Part shown: one piece after another, positions 36,787 to 44,953 of the stretch | How the letters are laid out: each line of letters opens with the position of its first letter | Numbering within the stretch: position 1 is the first letter of the stretch | Origin: Clostridia bacterium | GTDB taxonomy: Bacteria; Bacillota; Clostridia; Oscillospirales; CAG-272 | Assembly: GCA_024405755.1 (NCBI GenBank) | Contig: JAKSOD010000002.1 | Span: forward strand, 1 to 64,000 | Direction: 5' to 3' | Length of the DNA: 64,000 nt | Translations under genes and position numbers: made by a program | The notes under the pieces: generated by a model | Told to the model about the DNA's origin: nothing | Seen by the model: the letters and a program-made list of their open reading frames with translations, nothing else | Database searches by the model: none

Positions 36787-38368
36787 CTGTCATTTCCTCC
36801 TTTGAGGAATTCTGTCTTTTTGCTCCCGCCATATACATACCGAGAGTCTGTACGTCAGTTTTCTTCGGATCAAATTCTCCTACGATTTCTCCCTCGAACA
36901 TTACGAGTATGCGGTCGGAAAGAGTCATCACCTCGTCAAGTTCAAGAGATACAAGAAGAATAGCACGCCCCGCGTTTCTTTCTTTGATTATTTCCTTGTG
37001 GATAAATTCAATTGCACCCACATCAAGTCCGCGTGTAGGCTGCACCGCCACGAGAAGTTTGTGATCCCTGCTCAACTCACGTGCAATGATCGCTTTCTGT
37101 TGATTTCCGCCTGACATGGAACGGACTGTTGTCGCGGCTCCCTGCCCGCTTCGTACGTCATATTTCTCAATAAGATTATCGGCGTATTCCCGCACCTCAT
37201 TGAATCTGATGAATCCGTGATTCTGAAACTCCGGTTCAAAGTACCTTTGAAGCACCATATTCTGTTCCAGGGAATAATCAAGGATAAGACCGTGCTTATG
37301 CCTGTCCTCCGGAATATGGCTCAATCCCATAAAGCTGCGATTTCTCACGGAAGCATTTGTTATATCTTTTCCGCCCAGCACGATCTTTCCCGCCCCAACC
37401 GGTTCGAGTCCCGTCAGCGCGTGAATGAATTCGCTTTGACCGTTTCCGTCAATTCCCGCGATACACACGATTTCTCCCGCGTGCACGTCAAAACTGACTC
37501 TCCTGACAACGTCTTTCTTTTGGAGTTTACTTTTTACCCGCAGATTTCTTACCGAAAGCACCACGTCGCCGGGGACAGCCTCATCTTTTTCCACTACCAA
37601 CTGCACATGTCTGCCTACCATCATATCCGACAGTTCCTGCTTTGTGGTATCGGCGGTATTCACAGTACCGATATATTTTCCTTTGCGCAGAACGGTGCAG
37701 CGGTCAGCCACTGCCATTATCTCTGCGAGCTTATGGGTTATGAACAAAATGGATTTGCCCTCAGCTGCAAGTCCCTTCATTATTTCCATAAGTTCTTCGA
37801 TCTCCTGCGGCGTCAGCACCGCCGTCGGCTCGTCAAAAATAAGAATATCATTGTCCCGATAAAGCATTTTGAGGATCTCCGTCCTCTGCTGCATTCCCAC
37901 AGTAATATCTTCAACAATTGCATCGGGATCTATATGCAGACCGTATTTTTCGGAAAGATCCAATACTTTCCGTCTGGCTTCTTTCTTTTGCAGAAATCCC
38001 AATTTCGTTGTTTCAGCCCCGAGAATGATATTATCGAGTACAGAAAAGCACTCCACGAGTTTGAAATGCTGATGCACCATTCCTATCCCCAAAGCAGTGG
38101 CGTCGTTCGGATCATTGATCTTTACGGGCACGCCGTCACGAAAAATCTGCCCCTCGTCAGGTTGGTACAGTCCGAAAAGAACGCTCATAAGCGTTGATTT
38201 TCCGGCTCCGTTCTCTCCGAGAAGAGCATGGATCTCTCCACGTTTCAACTGCAGTGTAATATTGTCGTTTGCTTTGATGCCCGGGAATTCCTTGGTTATT
38301 CCTCTCATTTCGATAACATAAGGCGATCCTTCCGCGGCGGTCGTATTCATATGCGGATTATGATTCAT
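36776..38368 (-). CDS. nupO: Nucleoside ABC transporter ATPase (NupO/YufO type)
   Basis: 530 residues from MNHNPHMNTT; the frame opens at 38419 but AGAGGAAG fits 38368. Two nucleotide-binding halves as in RbsA and NupO. The first half has Walker A GENGAGKST and Walker B DILIFDEPTAVLTPQE. In the second half the P-loop is degenerate (GIDGNGQSEF, no GK), while SGGNQQKAIIARELSRD and QPTRGLDVGA are kept. It powers import through the two permeases. Located between the binding protein and permeases. Confidence 0.93.
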   Translation of the reverse strand: MNHNPHMNTTAAEGSPYVIEMRGITKEFPGIKANDNITLQLKRGEIHALLGENGAGKSTLMSVLFGLYQPDEGQIFRDGVPVKINDPNDATALGIGMVHQHFKLVECFSVLDNIILGAETTKLGFLQKKEARRKVLDLSEKYGLHIDPDAIVEDITVGMQQRTEILKMLYRDNDILIFDEPTAVLTPQEIEELMEIMKGLAAEGKSILFITHKLAEIMAVADRCTVLRKGKYIGTVNTADTTKQELSDMMVGRHVQLVVEKDEAVPGDVVLSVRNLRVKSKLQKKDVVRRVSFDVHAGEIVCIAGIDGNGQSEFIHALTGLEPVGAGKIVLGGKDITNASVRNRSFMGLSHIPEDRHKHGLILDYSLEQNMVLQRYFEPEFQNHGFIRFNEVREYADNLIEKYDVRSGQGAATTVRSMSGGNQQKAIIARELSRDHKLLVAVQPTRGLDVGAIEFIHKEIIKERNAGRAILLVSLELDEVMTLSDRILVMFEGEIVGEFDPKKTDVQTLGMYMAGAKRQNSSKEEMTDAE

Positions 38369-38410
38369 GGCGGCTTCCTCTCTTTTTCGGAAATCGTATA
38401 TTTTCTCTTT

Positions 38411-38443
38411 GGTAAGCACCGGAATATGATTTCGGTGCTTACC
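38411..38443 (-). other. Intra-operon stem-loop downstream of the BMP gene (second of two)
   Basis: GGTAAGCACCG (38411-38421) is perfectly complementary to CGGTGCTTACC (38433-38443). It follows a stronger hairpin and lies just before the ATPase start region. No T-run follows, so a role in mRNA stability or processing is likelier than termination. Confidence 0.55.
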
Positions 38444-38475
38444 AAAAAGAAAGGACAGAAGTCCTTTCTTTTTGG
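38442..38475 (-). other. Intra-operon stem-loop downstream of the BMP gene (first of two)
   Basis: A perfect 15-bp stem (CCAAAAAGAAAGGAC with its complement) closes the loop AGAA, 14 nt after the binding-protein stop. Such hairpins often let the binding protein be made in excess over the membrane subunits by partial termination or 3' end protection. Confidence 0.65.
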
Positions 38476-38489
38476 ATTGGTAATGCTAA

Positions 38490-39587
38490 TTACTTATCGA
38501 AAACGATAGTAACGTGAGCATTGTCGGCAACAGCGGCAGTGAGCCATGCGGCGTCGTTGCAGTTCTCGGGAACTTCGGAGGAGATGGATATCTCGCCGGC
38601 CTTTACTTTTGCAAACAGAGCCTCATACTGAGCCTTGGTAAATTTCTGGAATCTGGAAGTATCGAAAGGAATACCGGTAGCGTCATCGGCAGCACCGAGG
38701 TTGGAAGTCTTGTTGGCAAGTTTGGCATCCCATTCGCCTGCGTAGAACTGAGTAAGGATCTTTTCAACGGAGACAGACAGACCCTTGACGGCAGAAGTAA
38801 TTACTCTGTCGCTGAGAGAAGCCTGGTCAACGTCAACACCGATGATCTTACCATTGGTGGTTTCCTCAGCAGCAGACTTTACGCTCTGCACCATGGATCC
38901 GCCGCAGGAGAATACGACCTGAGTGCCTGCGGCATACCAACCGGCGATCTGAGTCTGGAGTTCGGGAGAGCTTCCGAATCCGCTTCCGTACTTATAGCTG
39001 TACTTGATCTCGATATCGGTAGCAAGTTCGGAGGCAGCAGCAGCGGCACCCTGAACGAAACCGAAACCGAATCTGTTGCAGGCGGGGTTGGTTCCGCCGC
39101 CGCCGAAGGTTCCGCCGAGTTTGGTGTATCCGTCCATAACGGCAGCATAACCTGCCATATATCCGGATTCTTCTTCCTTGTATACTACCGCGGTGACGTT
39201 GTCAAGGCCGAGTGCCCAACCGTCAATGAATACGAACTTGACTTCGGGACTGTCCTTGGCTACGGTCTCCATTGCTGTGGCCTGAAGGAAACCGGGAGCA
39301 ATGATAATCTTGGCACCGTTCTTGACAGCCTGACGCATAGCGGCAATACGGTCATTGTCGGTTGCATTGGCACCGTTGGCGGGCTGATAGTACTGATAAG
39401 TAATGTTGTTCTTTTCTGCGTAGTTCTTGGCGCCGTTGTAGGTGCCCTCGTTGAAACCGCCGTCTTTCAACTGACCGACATCGGTGACGATAGCGATCTC
39501 ATAGGTCTTGTTTCCGCACGACGCAAACAACGCCACGGAGCAAAGGATCATTGCGAGGCAAAGAACGATTGATACTGCTCTTTTCAT
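38490..39587 (-). CDS. BMP-family nucleoside-binding lipoprotein
   Basis: 365 residues. Signal peptide with lipobox LFASC (C24). YEIAIVTDVGQLKDGGFNEG is the start of the BmpA/Med fold (PF02608), KFVFIDGWALGLDNVTAVVY and MAGYAAVMDG continue it, and GKIIGVDVDQ is the ligand-site strand. It captures nucleosides outside the membrane for the NupOPQ-type importer. SD GGAG. Its own consensus promoter and a hairpin at the 3' end suggest high expression. Confidence 0.93.
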   Translation of the reverse strand: MKRAVSIVLCLAMILCSVALFASCGNKTYEIAIVTDVGQLKDGGFNEGTYNGAKNYAEKNNITYQYYQPANGANATDNDRIAAMRQAVKNGAKIIIAPGFLQATAMETVAKDSPEVKFVFIDGWALGLDNVTAVVYKEEESGYMAGYAAVMDGYTKLGGTFGGGGTNPACNRFGFGFVQGAAAAASELATDIEIKYSYKYGSGFGSSPELQTQIAGWYAAGTQVVFSCGGSMVQSVKSAAEETTNGKIIGVDVDQASLSDRVITSAVKGLSVSVEKILTQFYAGEWDAKLANKTSNLGAADDATGIPFDTSRFQKFTKAQYEALFAKVKAGEISISSEVPENCNDAAWLTAAVADNAHVTIVFDK

Positions 39588-39654
39588 TTTTTCTCCTTTT
39601 TCGGGATATACCCGTACTTTTTTGATCCGTCTTCACGGACCTTTATGCAATACA

Positions 39655-39683
39655 ATTATATACCAATAAATGTTATTTGTCAA
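39655..39683 (-). promoter_or_regulatory. Consensus promoter of the nucleoside transporter operon
   Basis: Minus strand: TTGACA (39678-39683), 17-bp spacer, TATAAT (39655-39660), 68 bp before the BMP start. No terminator is seen between the deoB-cdd stop and this promoter, so read-through from the deo genes is also possible. Confidence 0.9.
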
Positions 39684-39765
39684 TATTTTTAAAAACTTTT
39701 GTCACAAAACATACATATTTTTATGGTTTTCGAATTATCCTCAATAAATCTTTCATTCAACTCCG

Positions 39766-41337
39766 TCACGAAAGGTCGTCCGGCGTAAAAGCAAACGGAA
39801 GAATTTCTTTCAGACTGTAAACTTTGAAGTTATCCGGAGTACCGAGGAGGATCTTGAAATCCTCCCGGCAGAATTCAGCCATAACCTGACGACATACGCC
39901 GCAGGGAGCGCAGAAATCCGCCGTCTCTCCTTCTTTCCCGCCCACAATGGCAACAGCTTCAAAATCACGCTCACCTTCGCTGACAGCTTTGAATATCGCT
40001 GTACGCTCTGCACACATAGAAGGACCGTATGCAGCGTTTTCGATATTACATCCGGAATACACCTTTCCGTCACGGCATAATAAGGCTGCTCCCACTTTAA
40101 AGTGGGAATACGGAGTATACGACATTTTCCTTGCCTTTTCCGCGGCTGTCATAAGGTCGTTATAGCGTGTCTCGGGAGACAGCACTGAATCAAGGAAACT
40201 TTCCCCGGCGGTATCCTCCTGCTGAATGCCGAACATATCGAGTACGGTAGCGGAAATATCCGAGAAAGAAGCGCGTCTGCCGAGATCCACACCCCGGCGT
40301 ATACCGTTTCCGTATATAAGCATGGGCGTATACTCTCTTGAATGATCTGTGGAAACGGTGGAAGGATCACAGCCGTGATCTGCGGTGATGATCAGAACAT
40401 CGTCGTCACGCATATCCTCCATAAACCCGCCGAGCCAACGGTCAAACTCCGTCATGGCAGAGGCATAACCCGCCACATCATTACGGTGACCGTATTTAGA
40501 ATCGAAGTCAACGAGATTAACAAAACAAAGACCGTTGAAATCCCGCTTCTGCATTTCGGATGTCAGTTTCATACCGTGAGCGTTGCTTTCTGTCCTATTG
40601 CACTCGTCAACACTCTTTCCCGCGAAAATATCGTAGATCTTCCCTACGGAAAGAGTTGCATATCCGTTCTTCTGCAAAAGATCAAGCATTGTCGTCTTCG
40701 GCGGAACAAGGGAAAAATCGTGTCTGTTCGCCGTTCTCGTATACGGATATCCGCCATTAAACGGACGGGCGATCACTCTGCCGACGCCGTGTTTTCCGCA
40801 CAGCATTTTTCGTGCAATCTCGCAATAGCGGTACAGTTCCGGGACCGGAACAATGTCCTCGTGAGCGGCGATCTGAAACACACTGTCGGCTGACGTATAT
40901 ACGATAAGATCTCCGGTCCTCATATGCTCTTTTCCATAATCACGGATTACATCTGTGCCGGAATACGGCTTGTTGCAGAGCACGAGTCTGCCCGTCAGAC
41001 GTTCAAATTCCGCAATTACATCATCAGGAAATCCATCCGGATATGTGGGCAAAGGCACGTCGGAAATAAGTCCCGAGATTTCCCAATGACCAATCGTTGT
41101 GTCCTTTCCCGCGGATCTCTCAGCCATGGCGGCATAGGACGCAAGGGGTGCATCTACACCTCCGCCGACACCGGCAATATTGAAAAGGCCGAGACGACGC
41201 AGATTCGGACAGTCAAAATTTTCGTGGCTGCGGATCGCGCCGAGAGTATTGCTTCCCTCATCTCCCCACCTGCCCGCATCGGGAAGTTCTCCGATCCCCA
41301 TACTGTCAAGCACAATCAGAAAGACTCTTTTTGACAT
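39766..41337 (-). CDS. deoB: Phosphopentomutase-cytidine deaminase fusion protein
   Basis: 523 residues in one uninterrupted frame from MSKRVFLIVLDSMGIGELPD. Residues 1-385 are DeoB: metal motif LDSMG, active-site KDTTIGHWE (T80/T81), and TADHGCDPSTVSTDHSREYTP. Residues 392-523 are a complete cytidine deaminase: YTPYSHFKVGAALL, MCAER with C442 and catalytic E444, and APCGVCRQ with zinc ligands C479 and C482. The join is only about six residues. DeoB converts (deoxy)ribose-1-phosphate to the 5-phosphate; Cdd turns cytidine and deoxycytidine into (deoxy)uridine. An upstream in-frame ATG at 41376 overlaps deoD, so 41337 is preferred. Confidence 0.93.
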   Translation of the reverse strand: MSKRVFLIVLDSMGIGELPDAGRWGDEGSNTLGAIRSHENFDCPNLRRLGLFNIAGVGGGVDAPLASYAAMAERSAGKDTTIGHWEISGLISDVPLPTYPDGFPDDVIAEFERLTGRLVLCNKPYSGTDVIRDYGKEHMRTGDLIVYTSADSVFQIAAHEDIVPVPELYRYCEIARKMLCGKHGVGRVIARPFNGGYPYTRTANRHDFSLVPPKTTMLDLLQKNGYATLSVGKIYDIFAGKSVDECNRTESNAHGMKLTSEMQKRDFNGLCFVNLVDFDSKYGHRNDVAGYASAMTEFDRWLGGFMEDMRDDDVLIITADHGCDPSTVSTDHSREYTPMLIYGNGIRRGVDLGRRASFSDISATVLDMFGIQQEDTAGESFLDSVLSPETRYNDLMTAAEKARKMSYTPYSHFKVGAALLCRDGKVYSGCNIENAAYGPSMCAERTAIFKAVSEGERDFEAVAIVGGKEGETADFCAPCGVCRQVMAEFCREDFKILLGTPDNFKVYSLKEILPFAFTPDDLS

Positions 41338-41344
41338 ATCAGCC

Positions 41345-42127
41345 TCAACTTTCCATTTCGCCGGGGGCAAGTTCAAGGGCGATCTTCATCATCTGAGTGA
41401 ATCCCGTCTGTCTGTCCTCTGCGGAAATCTTTTCTTCGGGATGAAGGAAATTGTCACTTACTGTGCAGATGCAGAGTGCTTTTTTACCTGCTCTTGCAGC
41501 GTTGCAGTAAAGGGCGGCAGACTCCATTTCTACTCCGAGAACACCCATTTTTGCCCATTCCATACAGGAGTCGGCATCATCATAGAATATATCGGATGAG
41601 AAAATGTTTCCGACGCGATAATTGACTCCCGCCGCGTCACATAGTTCCGCCGCACGTTTCAGAAGTCCGAAATCTGCGATCGGGCAGAACGTACCGGGCA
41701 GGCGGTATTGCATTGCATAATTTCCGTCGGTGCAGGCACCCATGGCGATTATTATGTCGTGTGCGTGAAGATCCGGACTGAAAGTACCGCAGGAGCCTAT
41801 TCGGATAATGTTTTCAACTCCGTAGAAATTATACAGTTCGTATGAATAGATTCCGATGGCAGGCTGTCCCATACCGGATGCCATTACGGACACCCTCTTG
41901 CCTTTGTATGATCCGGTATATCCGTTGACTCCGCGGACATTATTGACGAGAACGGGATTTTCAAGAAAATTCTCGGCAATAAACTTTGACCTCAGCGGAT
42001 CACCGGGCATAAGAACGGTCTTTGCAAAATCACCGTACTTCGCGTTAATATGAGGTGTCGGAACATTCGGATGCTCCTCTGTGATTGCCGGTTCTTCATT
42101 TCTGATTATCCGTGCCATTTTCTTCAT
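41345..42127 (-). CDS. deoD: Purine-nucleoside phosphorylase, DeoD type
   Basis: 260 residues. VPTPHINAKYGDFAKTVLMPGDPLR is the N-terminal phosphate-binding region, IIRIGSCGTF the core and GVEMESAALYCNA the purine-binding motif of hexameric DeoD; TVSDN carries the catalytic aspartate. It cleaves purine (deoxy)nucleosides to base and pentose-1-phosphate, the substrate of the next gene's DeoB half. A possible shorter start is MARIIRN at 42118. Confidence 0.95.
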   Translation of the reverse strand: MKKMARIIRNEEPAITEEHPNVPTPHINAKYGDFAKTVLMPGDPLRSKFIAENFLENPVLVNNVRGVNGYTGSYKGKRVSVMASGMGQPAIGIYSYELYNFYGVENIIRIGSCGTFSPDLHAHDIIIAMGACTDGNYAMQYRLPGTFCPIADFGLLKRAAELCDAAGVNYRVGNIFSSDIFYDDADSCMEWAKMGVLGVEMESAALYCNAARAGKKALCICTVSDNFLHPEEKISAEDRQTGFTQMMKIALELAPGEMES

Positions 42128-42146
42128 TCCTTTCCGTATTCTGTGT

Positions 42147-42806
42147 TTATTTGTTTTCCTGCGATTTGACTATCTTGACTATACGCGAAGTTCCGAGTCT
42201 TGAAGCACCGAGTTCAACGAATGCCTCAGCATCTTCTATTGACGAAATCCCGCCCGCTGCTTTCATTTTTACATTTTTGCCAATATGTGCGGCAAAAAGG
42301 GCAATATCCTCACGGGTGGCTCCCGCCTTTGAGAATCCGGTGGAAGTCTTTATGAAATCTGCACCGGAGGCGGTGACGATCTCACACATTTTTATTTTTT
42401 CCTCTTCTGTCAGCAGACACGTTTCGATTATTACTTTCAAAATCTTGTCTTTGCCGGCAGTCTTCACTGCACGTATCTCGTTTTCAACGTCGTCATATCT
42501 GCGGTCTTTGAGCATACAGATATTGATCACCATATCGATTTCGTCGGCACCGTTTTTCAGTGCTTCTTCCGTTTCAAATACTTTGACTGCGGTAGTATTG
42601 TACCCATTCGGGAAGCCGATAACGGTGCAGACGGCAAGCTTGTCACCGACATATTCCTTGGCTTTTTTCACATAGCACGGCGGAATGCATACTGAAGCGG
42701 TGCCGTATCTGATCCCGTCGTCGCACAGCAGACGGATGTCTTCCCACGTTGAGGTTTGGGCGAGCTGCGTATGGTCACATTTGCTTAAAATTTCTTTGAT
42801 GTCCAT
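42147..42806 (-). CDS. deoC: Deoxyribose-phosphate aldolase
   Basis: 219 residues from [20 protein letters not shown], the usual DeoC length. The frame is open to 43007 and has several ATGs, but only the 42806 ATG has an [43 protein letters not shown] (Schiff-base region) and [15 protein letters not shown] identify the family. It splits deoxyribose-5-phosphate to glyceraldehyde-3-phosphate and acetaldehyde, the exit of the salvage path. First gene of the deo operon. Confidence 0.96.
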   Translation of the reverse strand: MDIKEILSKCDHTQLAQTSTWEDIRLLCDDGIRYGTASVCIPPCYVKKAKEYVGDKLAVCTVIGFPNGYNTTAVKVFETEEALKNGADEIDMVINICMLKDRRYDDVENEIRAVKTAGKDKILKVIIETCLLTEEEKIKMCEIVTASGADFIKTSTGFSKAGATREDIALFAAHIGKNVKMKAAGGISSIEDAEAFVELGASRLGTSRIVKIVKSQENK

Positions 42807-42867
42807 TCTTTTATTCTTCCCTTCAATCATTTGCTGAACTTCATTTTCTATTTTTTTACCCATTTTT

Positions 42868-42896
42868 ATTTTATACGAATCCGGTTTAAAAGTCAA
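42868..42896 (-). promoter_or_regulatory. Promoter of deoC-deoD-deoB/cdd
   Basis: Minus strand: TTGACT (42891-42896), 17-bp spacer, TAAAAT (42868-42873), about 60 bp upstream of the ATG. Confidence 0.7.
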
Positions 42897-43014
42897 CACT
42901 TTTTGTACAGAGACAATTATTTGAATAATCAAACAAATAAAAAACATCGTCGTGTGACAAAACACAAAAGTCAGCAGTAACGACACCCGAGTTTCGGCTG
43001 TCGGCACTGCCGAC

Positions 43015-43089
43015 TGGCTGGGATGGCCGGATTCGGACCGACGAATGCGGGAGTCAAAGTCCCGTGCCTTACCGCTTGGCTACATCCCA
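43015..43089 (-). tRNA. trnQ: tRNA-Gln(TTG)
   Basis: The minus strand folds as a complete tRNA of 75 nt including an encoded CCA end. Acceptor TGGGATG pairs with CATCCCA, the anticodon stem CGGGA/TCCCG encloses CTTTGAC with anticodon TTG, and the T-arm reads GTCGGTCCGAATCCGGC. Discriminator base is G. A short perfect hairpin (43000-43014) abuts the CCA end and may guide 3' processing. Confidence 0.95.
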
Positions 43090-43192
43090 TTGTAATATCT
43101 TTGCCGTGCGTTTTATCAGACTCACAGCGGGGTTTATTTTACCACAGTTTTACGACCTTGTCAATACCAAAGATTCATCTTGTATGTTTTTT

Positions 43193-43228
43193 GTTCTGCC
43201 GGAACACTTCAATGTGTTCCGGCAGAAC
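43193..43228. other. Strong stem-loop after the DUF3048 gene
   Basis: GTTCTGCCGGAACAC and its exact complement form a 15-bp stem with a 6-nt loop 18 nt after the lipoprotein stop. Neither side has a following T-run, so it is a hairpin that could protect the 3' end or terminate weakly. Confidence 0.5.
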
Positions 43229-43245
43229 ATCAAGAAAATTGTCTT

Positions 43246-44502
43246 TTAATGGAGCGCGTAATTCAGTTCAATTGATGATGTGCCTTTGAGAGAATCGGAC
43301 ACCACCGAAATAAATGTAGTACCGCGGTTTATGGAAAGCGGGAGTCCCTCGGGAGTCATGAACTCAAAAGGCTTGTCCTCCCCCGCACGGCTCCAATTTA
43401 TCACGGCGTATCTTCCTCCGGAAATATAATATCCGCTTCCGCCGCCAGTCACACCCACATCAAGTCTGCCCTCCGTGTCACCTTCAAGTTTTTCCTGCTT
43501 TGCGAAAAGCACGAACACATTCTTGAAATTGAGCTGTTCACCGTTTTCGGCATCAAGGTGTGCCTTGTCTCCGAACTGATAGCGGTAATATGTACCCGTC
43601 AGACTGCTGTATATGAGTTGAACTTCCTGATAAGATGAATAACGGAGGATCGTGTGATATGCCGCTCCGCTTGTAAGCACAACTTCCTTTCCCTCGGTGA
43701 CGAAATTGAACGCCATGGGAGTGGCGGACGAATTGGTGGTGGGGTACTTATAGATCGCGGCAAGTTTTTCTATTCCCTTGCCGGTTATCATCAGAGAATG
43801 TTCATATCCTTTTTCACGGATGCGGGCGTTATCGCGGAAGAATCCGGAAAGAGCATATCTGTCGTGAACGCCGTCGATATAATCATATCCGCCGTTCTTA
43901 ATGGCACCGTAACCCTGATCACTGTATCCGGCACCGACCATAAGCGACTTGACCGATTGTGACAGACTCACCATATAATGACGGGTTGAACGGATGGGAC
44001 CGTAGACTTCAAGACCTCCCTCCTCATTTGCTTCACCGTAATCATTGGTGAACATGATAAGGCGGGAAATACCGCTTTCAACCATACATTCAATCAGAAT
44101 GTCGGAACGGGAAATACCGCTCTGCGGAGCAGCAGCACTTACGTTGTCAAGCACGAGAGACACGGGTCGGACGTATGTCAGATCTCTTTCCGTGCGAAGT
44201 CCCGTCAGCGGATCAATATACGTTTCTGCGGGTCCGGAACTGGATTCCGGTAACGGCGAAGACGTTATTTCGGGTTCAGATGAACTGTCAGCGGGTTTTT
44301 TTTCGGTCGTATCTTCGGGTTCGGCAGACGTATCGTCAGGCACAGTACTGTTCGGAGGAACATTCTCTGTCTGCGGTGCGGTGGTCCCGGGATCAATGAT
44401 CGGCACTTCACCGTTGTCGCATGAAACGGCGGTCAGCACAAGAACCGACAGCAGCACAGCCGCAAGAATTCTCGTCAGGTTTTTCGTTTTTTTTCTTTTC
44501 AT
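43246..44502 (-). CDS. DUF3048 (YerB-like) lipoprotein
   Basis: 418 residues. Lipoprotein signal with LTAVSC (C28), then about 70 residues rich in P, S, T and E that look like a flexible spacer. From residue 95 the DUF3048 domain: RPVSLVLDNVSAAAPQSGIS, ESGISRLIMFTNDY, VYGPIRSTRHYMVSLSQS and SDQGYGAIKNGGYDYIDG. The C-terminal part (VGVTGGGSGYYISGGRYAVI, WSR) belongs to the same family. YerB-like proteins are surface lipoproteins of Bacillota with unknown role. Follows the small unknown gene by 36 nt and probably shares its promoter. Confidence 0.88.
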   Translation of the reverse strand: MKRKKTKNLTRILAAVLLSVLVLTAVSCDNGEVPIIDPGTTAPQTENVPPNSTVPDDTSAEPEDTTEKKPADSSSEPEITSSPLPESSSGPAETYIDPLTGLRTERDLTYVRPVSLVLDNVSAAAPQSGISRSDILIECMVESGISRLIMFTNDYGEANEEGGLEVYGPIRSTRHYMVSLSQSVKSLMVGAGYSDQGYGAIKNGGYDYIDGVHDRYALSGFFRDNARIREKGYEHSLMITGKGIEKLAAIYKYPTTNSSATPMAFNFVTEGKEVVLTSGAAYHTILRYSSYQEVQLIYSSLTGTYYRYQFGDKAHLDAENGEQLNFKNVFVLFAKQEKLEGDTEGRLDVGVTGGGSGYYISGGRYAVINWSRAGEDKPFEFMTPEGLPLSINRGTTFISVVSDSLKGTSSIELNYALH

Positions 44503-44538
44503 TTCTTCTTTACATCTTTACACGAAGCTTTTTTTTCG

Positions 44539-44835
44539 TCAATTTCTGTTTGCTTTATCAAGCCAGATCATTCCGAGAGTCAGAGCATTGTGAAGTCCGT
44601 CTTTTTCACCTTGTTTTACAATAACGGAAGGATCGGCGGATTCAACGACCTGAATAAAGACCTTGTCAGGCAGATCAACTCCGTTTTCTTTCTTGTAAGA
44701 CATTATTTCAAGTATGAGAAAGCATTTTTCGCTCTTATCTCCGTAACAGATCGTATTTCCCTCGCGAACCAGTGGCTGATCCTTGTAGCGGAGGAATTTG
44801 CCCTCGACCGGAGCAAAGTCATTTTGTTTTGCCAT
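44539..44835 (-). CDS. Small conserved-looking protein of unknown function
   Basis: 98 residues from MAKQNDFAPVEGKFLRYKDQ; GGAGG at 44841-44845 fixes this start over the ATG at 44847. A compact mixed alpha-beta protein without signal or membrane helix; CYGDKSEKCFLILEIMSY and PDKVFIQVVESADPSVI look like beta strands. I do not recognise a domain. Own promoter directly upstream; the DUF3048 lipoprotein follows. Confidence 0.65.
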   Translation of the reverse strand: MAKQNDFAPVEGKFLRYKDQPLVREGNTICYGDKSEKCFLILEIMSYKKENGVDLPDKVFIQVVESADPSVIVKQGEKDGLHNALTLGMIWLDKANRN

Positions 44836-44880
44836 TGTAACCTCCATTGCTGTTGCGACAATTACTCATTATTACTATAT

Positions 44881-44909
44881 ATTGTATCACATATTTGAAA
44901 TAAAGTCAA
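44881..44909 (-). promoter_or_regulatory. Promoter of the small protein and DUF3048 genes
   Basis: Minus strand: TTGACT (44904-44909), 17-bp spacer, TACAAT (44881-44886), 46 bp before the start codon. Confidence 0.75.
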
Positions 44910-44953
44910 TCATATTTTTATTCTTTATTTCACCCCCGGATATCAATATCTGT

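Noticed and set aside
36776-38368. Degenerate second P-loop in the nucleoside importer ATPase as a defect
   Set aside because: RbsA/NupO-type double ATPases normally have one degenerate half, so this is expected.
38514-39572. A 352-codon plus-strand frame opposite the BMP lipoprotein gene
   Set aside because: It is the antisense shadow of a well-supported gene caused by codon bias; no SD or promoter.
42807-43007. A longer N-terminus for DeoC with a hydrophobic segment
   Set aside because: Upstream ATGs have no SD, the region contains the promoter and nearly reaches the tRNA gene, and DeoC homologues start at the chosen ATG.
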